A program made the position numbers and the translations under genes. Positions 1-6,273 of a DNA stretch of 10,015 nt are shown one piece after another. Source of the stretch: Flavobacteriales bacterium (lineage in GTDB: Bacteria; Bacteroidota; Bacteroidia; Flavobacteriales_D; Sanyastnellaceae); contig JAIYCK010000150.1 in NCBI GenBank assembly GCA_027488055.1, positions 1 through 10,015 on the forward strand. The letters are read 5' to 3'. Each line of letters starts with the position of its first letter. Position 1 is the first letter of the stretch. The notes under the pieces were generated by a model that ran no database searches, was not told where the DNA came from, and saw only the letters and a list, made by a program, of their open reading frames with translations.

Positions 1-795
1 CAATCGGTCAGCCACAAATTCAATGTATTGACCCATTAGCTCCGCGTTCATGCCGATCAATTTGACTGGCAATGAATCTGTCACAAACTCCTTTTCGATT
101 TCTACAGCGTCTGCGATAATCTCGCGCACGCGCTCTTTCGAAAGTTTTGTTTGCATGTGTGAATTATACAGCAAACAAGCAAAATCGCAATGCAATCCCT
201 CGTCACGGCTTATCAACTCGTTACTAAAACTAAGACCGGGCATCAGGCCACGCTTTTTCAACCAAAATATGCTGCAAAATGAACCGCTGAAGAAAATACC
301 TTCAACCGCCGCAAATGCCACAAGGCGCTCGGCAAAATTGCCATTCTTAATCCAACGCAAGGCCCAATCCGCTTTTTTCTTGACGCAATCCAAGTTTTCG
401 ATTGCCTGGAATAAATAATTCTTCTCAGCACTATCCTTGATGTAAGTGTCTATCAATAGACTGTATGTCTCGCTGTGGATATTCTCCATCATGATTTGGA
501 AACCATAGAAAAATTTTGCTTCGGTGTACTGCACCTCACGCACAAAATTTTCAGCCAAATTCTCATTCACAATGCCATCACTGGCAGCAAAAAAAGCCAA
601 CACATGTTTAATGAAATGGCGCTCATCATTGCTCAGTTTGTTATTCCAATCTACCATGTCTGCTTCCAAATCAATCTCTTCGGCAGTCCAAAAATTAGCT
701 TGGCTCTTCTTATAGAAATGCCAAATGTCATGGTGCTCGATTGGAAACAATACAAATCGATTGGGATTCTCTGTCAATATAGGCTCGTTGTTCAT
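1..795 (-). CDS. nrdB: Ribonucleoside-diphosphate reductase, class Ia small (R2) subunit, C-terminus cut by window edge
   Basis: This is the radical-generating R2 subunit that works with NrdA to reduce ribonucleoside diphosphates to deoxyribonucleotides in the cytoplasm. The visible 265 residues align closely with the eukaryote-like R2 type: FAASDGIVNENL (69-80), MENIHSETYSLL (103-114), KKKADWALRWI (139-149), VEGIFFSGSF (164-173) and SRDEGLHCDF (196-205). By analogy with mouse R2, the di-iron ligands are D73, E104, H107, E165, E199 and H202. The radical tyrosine is present at Y111, so this is a normal class Ia enzyme and not a Tyr-less variant. The ATG at 793-795 is followed directly by the family's usual N-terminus. 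The reading frame is still open at base 1. Family length is about 320-350 residues, so roughly 60 C-terminal residues, including the NrdA-binding tail, lie outside. In Bacteroidota nrdA commonly follows nrdB, so it may lie beyond the left edge (inference). Confidence 0.97.
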   Translation of the reverse strand, partial: MNNEPILTENPNRFVLFPIEHHDIWHFYKKSQANFWTAEEIDLEADMVDWNNKLSNDERHFIKHVLAFFAASDGIVNENLAENFVREVQYTEAKFFYGFQIMMENIHSETYSLLIDTYIKDSAEKNYLFQAIENLDCVKKKADWALRWIKNGNFAERLVAFAAVEGIFFSGSFCSIFWLKKRGLMPGLSFSNELISRDEGLHCDFACLLYNSHMQTKLSKERVREIIADAVEIEKEFVTDSLPVKLIGMNAELMGQYIEFVADRL

Positions 796-1214
796 CGTAA
801 CAGCTTTTGTAGGTTTTGTATGCTTTTTTTAAAGATAATCCTTTTAAGACTTCGATACACGCAATTTTCACTTTTTATCGATCCGATGGACCTACTCCGA
901 ATGAATTCCTCTATTCCGTCATTTCAATGATTCATGCGTCGAAAAACGCCGTATCAAAATGAGTAAAACCAAGGACTGTGAGTGTCTCAAAGCACTTCCT
1001 CAAAGATTCATCAAAGCCTCGTCGATTCAAAGCGGAAACGATTAACATCGAACAATACTTTTTAACATGACACAAGTCAGCCCGCTCTTTCACTTGTCAA
1101 ATCAAGCTTTCTCGGCAAACTCAATCACGATATCGCCATTTTGTCGGTAAATAGAACGTGAATGGATTGTGAATTATTTCAATGCCTAGGACGCGAAGTT
1201 TAAGCTGCTTTTGA
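796..1214. other. Intergenic region without a convincing gene
   Basis: About 420 bases separate the nrdB start from the end of the peptidase gene. The part nearest nrdB must hold its promoter and leader. The rest has only short open frames on both strands, none with a start, ribosome site and recognisable product. On the minus strand a frame that starts inside the peptidase end continues to a stop near 1121 and contains KLRVLGIEIIHN. A second short frame covers the bases just downstream and reads IYRQNGDIVIEFAEKA before a stop. These could be scraps of a decayed gene or chance. There is no clear terminator hairpin after the peptidase and no tRNA-like fold. Confidence 0.4.
830..837 (-). promoter_or_regulatory. 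Possible -7 promoter element of nrdB
   Basis: Read on the minus strand this is TATCTTTA, one mismatch from the Bacteroidota -7 consensus TAnnTTTG, ending 34 bases upstream of the nrdB ATG. No convincing TTG-type -33 element sits at the expected distance of about 19 bases; the nearest TTG is about 24 bases upstream. No NrdR-type box was recognised. The site is placed by position and consensus only. Confidence 0.25.
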
Positions 1215-2597
1215 TTATTCGAAACCGCACTGATCAATCAAGTAAATAAGCGATGCCATGGCCGCAGAACCCAATTCCAATTCTCTCCGATTGACTTGCT
1301 CAAACACATCGTTGCCGCTGTGGTGGTAATCGAAATAACGCTGGGTATCTACCGCCAACCCAAACAAACCTATTACATCATCCTGCAATGGACGAATATC
1401 CACACCGCTGCCGCCTCGCCTGAACTGATGCAAACCATAGGGTTCCAACAAAGGTTTCCACTCTGTAAAACGGCCAAATTGTGTATCATTGAGTTCACAG
1501 CTGAATCCTCGTGGAGTGAAGCCTCCCCCATCGCTCTCCAGCGCAGCGCGGTGGCGCAATCCTTCTGTTTTGCAAATGGCCGCATACGTTTCTCCGCCAT
1601 CATTACCAAATTCTTCGTTGATGAACAAAACCACTCGAATCGTGCATTTTGGACGATACCCCAATTGCTTCAACGTACGCATCACCTGAATGCTTTGAAC
1701 AATGCCTGCTCCATCGTCATGGGCACCCTCACCGATGTCCCATGAATCCAAATGGCCCCCAATCGTAATGTATTGATCTGGACTTTCACTTCCCTTCCAC
1801 TCCGCAATAACATTGTACTGCGTGCGACGAGGTTTGGCTTCACAATGTAAATGAAGTCGAAATCGAAGTGCTGAATCCAATTTAAGGGCGCGGCTGAGCT
1901 CCGCAGATGCACGGGCACTCAAGGCAGCTGCAGGAATACGAGCCAAACTATCATTGTACTGGGTCGCACCTGTATGCGCATAATCGTCGTCGCCCAATGT
2001 CAAACTCCTTATAATGCAACCCACTGCTCCATAACGCGCTGCTTCGGAAGGCCCCTTGCCCCGAATCGGGTAAGCCCCACCATAAGCCGCACCTGTGTTG
2101 ATTAACATGGGATCTAACCCTTTGTTGAAGAATACTATCTTCCCTTCAATGCCGGCTCGACCAAGTACTGCCAACTCTTCCAAAGACTTGACCTCTACAA
2201 TCGAAGCCTCAATTGCCTTTGGAGTGCCAACTGATCCACCTAATGCGGTCAATGAGGGGAAACACTCGTGTTCCATCCCTTCAGATCTATAAGTATAACT
2301 CGCTTCTTCCTTTGTGCCGCGCTGCCATTGTGGGACTTCAACAGGCATACGAAACACGCGATCCACACCCAATTCGACCAAAGTACGCTCTCCCCATGCA
2401 ATGGCTTTGTCAGCAGAAGGACTACCTGCTAGTCGATGGCCTATTTGTTTGCATAAATAACGGAGATCTTCATAGCAAAGCGCTTGTGTCAAGCTATGCT
2501 TGTATATGTCCGCTATCATCAACGAATCTGCGGCACCTTGGGTCAATCCTTTCGTGCTGATCGCCAAGGAAATCAATAGAAATAGAATGCGCTTCAT
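1215..2597 (-). CDS. Secreted M28-family zinc peptidase, carboxypeptidase Q-like
   Basis: This is a zinc-dependent exopeptidase of the M28 family, most like the carboxypeptidase Q (plasma glutamate carboxypeptidase) branch that removes residues from short peptides. Residues 1-20 form a signal peptide (MKRILFLLISLAISTKGLTQ), so the enzyme acts in the periplasm or outside the cell. A PA-type insertion domain occupies roughly residues 125-245. The catalytic domain shows the M28 pattern: GGHLDSWD (H282 ligand, D284 support), AHDDGAG (bridging Asp at 294/295), NEEFG (E328 catalytic base, E329 ligand), ESDGGG (D356) and YHHSGND (H426). All expected metal and catalytic residues are present, so it should be active. 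At 460 residues it is full length. It starts three bases after the dehydrogenase gene's stop codon and is probably co-transcribed with it. The substrate is unknown; peptide scavenging is the simplest inference. Confidence 0.93.
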   Translation of the reverse strand: MKRILFLLISLAISTKGLTQGAADSLMIADIYKHSLTQALCYEDLRYLCKQIGHRLAGSPSADKAIAWGERTLVELGVDRVFRMPVEVPQWQRGTKEEASYTYRSEGMEHECFPSLTALGGSVGTPKAIEASIVEVKSLEELAVLGRAGIEGKIVFFNKGLDPMLINTGAAYGGAYPIRGKGPSEAARYGAVGCIIRSLTLGDDDYAHTGATQYNDSLARIPAAALSARASAELSRALKLDSALRFRLHLHCEAKPRRTQYNVIAEWKGSESPDQYITIGGHLDSWDIGEGAHDDGAGIVQSIQVMRTLKQLGYRPKCTIRVVLFINEEFGNDGGETYAAICKTEGLRHRAALESDGGGFTPRGFSCELNDTQFGRFTEWKPLLEPYGLHQFRRGGSGVDIRPLQDDVIGLFGLAVDTQRYFDYHHSGNDVFEQVNRRELELGSAAMASLIYLIDQCGFE

Positions 2598-2600
2598 ATT

Positions 2601-3371
2601 TTAAATCATGAATGAGCCATTGTTGATGTCAATTCCTTGACCCGTCATAGATACTTGTTGTTCGGAGATCAGAAAATCCACCATAGCAGCAATTTCCGAT
2701 GGCTGCGACATTTTGCCAGTGGGCACATAGCCCATTTGTTCGCTGTAGGCCGTTTCATAAGACTTACCCGAAAAATCGGCCAATTTCTTGATACCTGCCT
2801 GGGCCATCTCGGTTTCTACCCATCCTGGACATATCGCATTGACCAACAAACCCGAATGAGCATGTTCCACAGCCAAGGCCTTCGTCAGTCCCAATAGACC
2901 TTCCTTGGCAGCGCAATAAGCCGTGTAGCGTGGCACACCAAACCGTGCTAAGCATGAAGAGGTAATGACCACGTGGCGATATGCATGGCGCTTCTGCTGC
3001 AAGAAGGGCATACACTCCATGATGGTGACGTATGTGCCTGTCAAATTGGTACTTATGATTTCATCCCACCGATCTTCCGCTCCGTAGTGATTTTCACCGC
3101 CGACACCTGCATTCGCAAAAATCGCATAGAGAGATTGAAAATGATCTTGATGCGCGGCGATCATTGATTTCCATTCATTGGCAATCCGCACATCAAAGGC
3201 CAAACAGCGATGCCTTTCTGGAGACGCGCAAGTCATTAGTGTTTCTTGCAAAGCCTCCATGCGTCGACCAATCAGTATCAATTGAACATGTTCTAGTTTG
3301 CTCAATCGTTCTGCTGTGGCTCTGCCAATTCCAGAACCTGCTCCTGTTATTAGTATCGTTTTTTGTATCAT
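2601..3371 (-). CDS. SDR-family NAD(P)-dependent oxidoreductase
   Basis: This is a cytoplasmic classical short-chain dehydrogenase/reductase of 256 residues, the usual size. It has the dinucleotide-binding motif TGAGSGIG at residues 9-16, NAG at 87-89, the structural Asn at 109 (STNLTG), catalytic S139, and Y152-x-x-x-K156 (YCAAK). ICPGWVETEM follows the active site, and the C-terminus reads GQGIDINNG, as in 3-hydroxybutyrate dehydrogenase and 3-oxoacyl-ACP reductase-like members. Sequence alone does not settle the substrate. I chose the ATG at 3369-3371; a TTG two codons upstream (3377) would add only two residues, and MIQKTILITGAG is a normal SDR beginning. It is the first gene of a likely two-gene operon with the M28 peptidase and is transcribed divergently from the nitroreductase. 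Confidence 0.92.
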   Translation of the reverse strand: MIQKTILITGAGSGIGRATAERLSKLEHVQLILIGRRMEALQETLMTCASPERHRCLAFDVRIANEWKSMIAAHQDHFQSLYAIFANAGVGGENHYGAEDRWDEIISTNLTGTYVTIMECMPFLQQKRHAYRHVVITSSCLARFGVPRYTAYCAAKEGLLGLTKALAVEHAHSGLLVNAICPGWVETEMAQAGIKKLADFSGKSYETAYSEQMGYVPTGKMSQPSEIAAMVDFLISEQQVSMTGQGIDINNGSFMI

Positions 3372-3516
3372 AGACAAGTTAATTTTGACCCACTTTGGGC
3401 CATCGCACGAAGATAATCCGATTTATCTTGAGGCCCATACCGCTTTTGAAAACATACCCGCTTGCGACCAAGTTACTTCGACACCGACAAACCAATACTT
3501 TCTGAAGGTTTCACCT

Positions 3517-3525
3517 TAGTTTTGC
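3517..3525 (+). promoter_or_regulatory. Bacteroidota-type -7 promoter element of the nitroreductase gene
   Basis: TAGTTTTGC matches the Bacteroidota -7 consensus TAnnTTTG exactly. Only six bases separate it from the nitroreductase ATG, so transcription should start at or within a few bases of the start codon, giving a leaderless or nearly leaderless mRNA. The -33 region is weak (a TTTC at 3499-3502 is the nearest T-rich run). The rest of 3372-3531 is the shared divergent region with the dehydrogenase gene, whose own promoter I could not place; TAACTTGT just before its ATG on the minus strand is a poor match. Confidence 0.6.
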
Positions 3526-3531
3526 ATCCTT

Positions 3532-4119
3532 ATGAAATACAACCTCAGTGAGATAACAGATATCATTCGCAATCGCCGCAGCATTAGCCCCGAAAAGTTC
3601 AGCACTCGGAAGGTGCATCGTGAACAATTGGAAATGATGCTGCAAAATGCCAGTTGGGCGCCGACACATGGCCTTACACAACCCTGGCGCTTTCACGTAT
3701 TCATGGAGGATGGTCGAAATCAATTGATCGAATTCTTGCCTGCACTTTACCAATCCGAAACACCCGTCGACAAATTCAACGCAACAAAGCATGAACGTTT
3801 GATCAGTCGACTGCAGCATGTGAGTGCAATAGTCATTGTGAGCATGAAACGGGATGAAACAAAAAAAATAAAAGAATTGGAAGAGCATGAGGCCGTGGCA
3901 TGTGCCATTCAGAACATGTCCTTGACAGCCACTGCATATGGATTGAGTTGCTTTTGGAGTAGTCCTGGTTACATCTACAGTGCAGCTATGAAGGACTTTT
4001 TGAAGTTGTCTACAGAAGACCTTTGCTTGGCCATCTGCTACATCGGCTATCCGCAAGAAGAATGGCCCAAAAGTCACCGCAAACCATTGGAATATTTCAC
4101 TACATGGATAACCGAATGA
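3532..4119 (+). CDS. Nitroreductase family protein (FMN-dependent, YdjA-like)
   Basis: This is a 195-residue flavoprotein of the nitroreductase superfamily, expected to be an FMN-binding homodimer in the cytoplasm that reduces nitro groups, quinones or similar acceptors with NAD(P)H. The N-terminal FMN-binding motif is RNRRSISP (13-20). WAPTHGLTQPWRF (42-54) is the hallmark of the YdjA/TdsD-like branch. EEHEAVACAIQNMSLTA (117-133) and YGLSCFWSSPG (136-146) form the core helix and the second flavin-contacting segment, and AICYIGYP (167-174) is the usual C-terminal strand. The length is normal for the minimal YdjA type. The stop codon overlaps the ATG of the downstream beta-barrel gene by four bases, so the two are probably translationally coupled. 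The physiological substrate is unknown. Confidence 0.94.
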   Translation: MKYNLSEITDIIRNRRSISPEKFSTRKVHREQLEMMLQNASWAPTHGLTQPWRFHVFMEDGRNQLIEFLPALYQSETPVDKFNATKHERLISRLQHVSAIVIVSMKRDETKKIKELEEHEAVACAIQNMSLTATAYGLSCFWSSPGYIYSAAMKDFLKLSTEDLCLAICYIGYPQEEWPKSHRKPLEYFTTWITE

Positions 4120-4853
4120 ACATTCGGCTTTTTCTCATACTCACGGGCATTGTGGCCGGTGTTATCACCTTGAAGGCGCAACAAGGAGTGAGCACCTTTG
4201 GTGTTCAATTCAAGCCAATGATACCCAGTCAGTTCTTCGAAACTGGCCCAGAGTCCTTCGCAACAGATGAACTTCAGATGACATTGAGTCCAAAATTCGG
4301 AGTAAATTTTGGTTGTGTGGTGCGAAAAGGATTGACGCCTATTTGGAGTTTCGAGACAGGTATCAATTTGGTGCAACGCAATTATGATATCCAATTCAAA
4401 CACGCTCAATTGCCCACGAATGAAACCATGCGTTATCGATTCATTGGATATGAAATCCCCATGCAGGGCTTACTCTATATGAGGCTGGGCAAGGAATTAT
4501 ATGTCAATGCGAGTGGAGGTTTGAGTTTGGACCTCTACCCTTCCAATGTTGAGACCAGTAATGGCTACTTTGTGGATACAGTTGCTTTTGATTTTTATCA
4601 AAAAACAATTCGTCAACGTTGGCTTCAGCTATCGGTCTTGGCCAACGTAGGATTTGAATGGCGCACGAAAGAATCAGGATATATCTATTTGGGTGCCTCT
4701 TACCATCGACCATTTAACCAAATCGCACAGGTTTATGCCGAGATGCAGATAGACACCGATCCCACCTCGGTTGTCTTTCCTTTGAGCGGCAATTACCTTA
4801 CGGTGGACTTACGATACTTCTTTCATGAGGCTCCTGAGCGTAGGAAAAATTAG
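4116..4853 (+). CDS. Outer-membrane beta-barrel protein
   Basis: This 245-residue secreted protein is probably a small outer-membrane barrel of the PorT/OmpW-like size class, function unknown. Residues 1-21 form a signal peptide (MNIRLFLILTGIVAGVITLKA) before QQGVSTFGVQF. The mature part is a run of alternating hydrophobic/polar strands with aromatic girdles and glycines, for example FGVNFG, WSFETGINLV, YLGASYHRPF and a last strand LTVDLRYFF near the C-terminus, as in barrels ending with an aromatic residue. I chose the ATG at 4116 because it yields a clean signal peptide and overlaps the nitroreductase stop as ATGA. An in-frame ATG at 4104 is possible, and the frame opens further upstream inside the nitroreductase gene, but neither makes a better leader. 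The coupling suggests co-regulation with the nitroreductase, not necessarily a shared function. Confidence 0.85.
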   Translation: MNIRLFLILTGIVAGVITLKAQQGVSTFGVQFKPMIPSQFFETGPESFATDELQMTLSPKFGVNFGCVVRKGLTPIWSFETGINLVQRNYDIQFKHAQLPTNETMRYRFIGYEIPMQGLLYMRLGKELYVNASGGLSLDLYPSNVETSNGYFVDTVAFDFYQKTIRQRWLQLSVLANVGFEWRTKESGYIYLGASYHRPFNQIAQVYAEMQIDTDPTSVVFPLSGNYLTVDLRYFFHEAPERRKN

Positions 4854-4875
4854 TCATTGATGAAACTTTCGGGTA

Positions 4876-4899
4876 TTGGATTCGGTATAAAGAATCCAA
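4876..4899. repeat. Perfect inverted repeat between the beta-barrel gene and the next gene
   Basis: TTGGATTC and GAATCCAA form perfect 8-base arms around an 8-base loop, 22 bases after the beta-barrel stop and 13 before the next ATG. No T-run follows on either strand, so it is not a standard intrinsic terminator. It could be an RNA hairpin that tunes expression between the genes, a protein site, or chance. Confidence 0.35.
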
Positions 4900-4912
4900 A
4901 GAACCTGACGAA

Positions 4913-5572
4913 ATGCTAGAAATTCATACGAAAAATGTTCCGATGTCAGCCGCTACTCATCGTGTGTACGGTTATATGCATCGTCCAATTAGCCCTCACG
5001 GCGATACCCAAAAGCAAACGCATTGGGGTTTTTTCAGTTGCTCATTTTCCACATCCGCTCGCTATATAGCGATGATATTCTTCAGTGCCATTCTGCAATG
5101 GAATGCTTTTGGCATGAGTGATGTCAAAGTGTTTACCATTTCAGGAAATGTGTTTGAATTGGATCTTTTGGACTCTACAGAGAAAGGATTGATCAAAATC
5201 CCCATCGAAATTTGGTCTGGTGATCAAAAAATTACAACGATCGAGACTGGACCAAAGGGGAAATACAAAATTGATTTGGCCTATTACCCGAGTTATACAC
5301 TTCGTTTTGGCGCGGCTCCTTATGTCACCAAAGTGATCGACATTCAGACCGACGGTGTCCATCGCGCTGCAGAATTTGGAATTGTTAATTTGGACCTCGA
5401 TATCACCTTGTTTCGCAATGAAAACTATATGGGTTTAGACTTTTTGAACTACACCCCCATCGCGAAGGCATCATTCAATAAAAAGAAAGGTCAACTGGTC
5501 TGGGACGCTGATTATGGTGCAGCGATGAATAACCGAGTCCGGGGCGTGATTGACGCCAATAAGAATCGCTAA
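4913..5572 (+). CDS. Hypothetical secreted protein with carboxypeptidase-regulatory-like fold, paralogue of the next gene
   Basis: I do not recognise a named family. A hydrophobic segment at residues 51-67 (YIAMIFFSAILQWNAFG) ends in a plausible signal-peptidase site (A-F-G). The mature part begins ISGNVFELD and has a beta-sandwich-like pattern: GPKGKYKIDL (113-121), YTLRFG (128-133), YVTKVIDI (137-144), LDLDITLF (160-167), then TPIAKASF (181-188) and WDADY. This is the layout of carboxypeptidase-regulatory-like domains used in Bacteroidota surface proteins. The same blocks recur with identical spacing in the next gene, so the two are paralogues. The start is uncertain: ATGs at 4913, 4943, 4976 and 5072 are in frame and none has a ribosome site. 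The first gives a long, atypical 50-residue N-region, the last a very short leader without basic residues. Confidence 0.7.
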   Translation: MLEIHTKNVPMSAATHRVYGYMHRPISPHGDTQKQTHWGFFSCSFSTSARYIAMIFFSAILQWNAFGMSDVKVFTISGNVFELDLLDSTEKGLIKIPIEIWSGDQKITTIETGPKGKYKIDLAYYPSYTLRFGAAPYVTKVIDIQTDGVHRAAEFGIVNLDLDITLFRNENYMGLDFLNYTPIAKASFNKKKGQLVWDADYGAAMNNRVRGVIDANKNR

Positions 5573-5635
5573 CAACTGACAATGTCAAATCTTGCGCGGT
5601 TTGGCAGCGTCTAAAATGAATATATATACTGAACA

Positions 5636-6208
5636 ATGAAAAAGGGCATCATCGCACTCTTACTGATGAGTCAATTTGCGCACCTACACGCGCAAAAGAA
5701 GTCTGCCTTAGGGGAGTATTTCTTACTCCAAGGCCAATTGCTTGAGGTCAATCCATTCACCCAAGAAGAAGGCAAAGCGGCTTTCACACAAGTGAAGATT
5801 TATCAAGGTGACGAAATCTATGTAGCCTTCGACTCCAAATCGAGTGGAAAGTATGAATTTTATTTACCCCTTGGACACCTTTATACGATAGCCTATGGAG
5901 GTGGTAAATATGTCAATAAAAAAGTCCTCGTGGATGCTACAGCCTCTCCACACGAAAAAAAATCGCGCTTGATGCAGCTCGATATCGGTTTGTTTGCTCC
6001 GATAGAAGGGGCTTCATTTCCAGTATTGGAGCAACCTTATGTAAAAATAGCATACAGCAAAGAGTACGATGACTTTGTTCCCGATTTTGATCATACCGAA
6101 ACCATGATGAAACAATTGGACAAGGAAATAAAGTTGGCTAAAAAATCGAGATCTAAATCATCACGTCCGGCAGCAGCGCTTCCAAAGGAGAGTGATAAAG
6201 ACCGTTGA
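5636..6208 (+). CDS. Hypothetical secreted protein, paralogue of the preceding gene
   Basis: This 190-residue exported protein has unknown function. A clear signal peptide (MKKGIIALLLMSQFAHLHAQ, 1-20) fixes the start at the ATG at 5636. The mature domain begins with FLLQGQLLE and has SSGKYEFYLPLG (69-80), YTIAYGG (83-89), YVNKKVLVD (92-100), LDIGLF (115-120) and PYVKIAY (134-140), followed by acidic DDFVPDFD (145-152). The GKY, YT and YV-x-K blocks match the previous gene's product without gaps. This arrangement resembles proteins from Bacteroidota in which a regulatory-like beta-sandwich precedes a short acidic segment. The tail (residues 159-190) is a charged, lysine/serine-rich helix and disordered stretch. 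No enzyme motif is visible. It could be a small periplasmic or surface accessory protein. Confidence 0.85.
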   Translation: MKKGIIALLLMSQFAHLHAQKKSALGEYFLLQGQLLEVNPFTQEEGKAAFTQVKIYQGDEIYVAFDSKSSGKYEFYLPLGHLYTIAYGGGKYVNKKVLVDATASPHEKKSRLMQLDIGLFAPIEGASFPVLEQPYVKIAYSKEYDDFVPDFDHTETMMKQLDKEIKLAKKSRSKSSRPAAALPKESDKDR

Positions 6209-6227
6209 TTTTTGACCAAAAAAGAAG

Positions 6228-6236
6228 TAGTTTCGC
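6228..6236 (+). promoter_or_regulatory. Putative -7 promoter element of the threonine dehydrogenase gene
   Basis: TAGTTTCGC is one mismatch from TAnnTTTG and resembles the element before the nitroreductase (TAGTTTTGC). A TTG at 6205-6207 lies 20 bases upstream, near the expected spacing for a -33 element. Transcription would start at about 6242-6244, leaving a leader of roughly 30 bases before the chosen ATG at 6274. Confidence 0.5.
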
Positions 6237-6273
6237 AGCCGTCCTTTCGTAAATGAGACGAAGGCAAATCTGT

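Noticed and set aside
50..930. Several plus-strand open frames opposite nrdB (for example 50-418 and 475-930)
   Set aside because: The minus strand encodes nrdB with all metal ligands and a continuous frame; the plus-strand frames have no recognisable motifs and are antisense shadows.
959..1045. A 28-codon plus-strand frame starting ATGAGTAAAACC
   Set aside because: It has no ribosome site, promoter match or recognisable sequence, and a frame this short is expected by chance.
1100..1214. Possible remnant of an endonuclease-like (DUF559-type) C-terminus on the minus strand
   Set aside because: The resemblance of LRVLGIEIIHNP to that family's core is short and lacks the catalytic part; I cannot separate it from chance, so no pseudogene is called.
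3511..4077. A 188-codon minus-strand frame opposite the nitroreductase gene
   Set aside because: The plus strand carries a clear nitroreductase with all family motifs; the antisense product is Cys/His-rich without family features.
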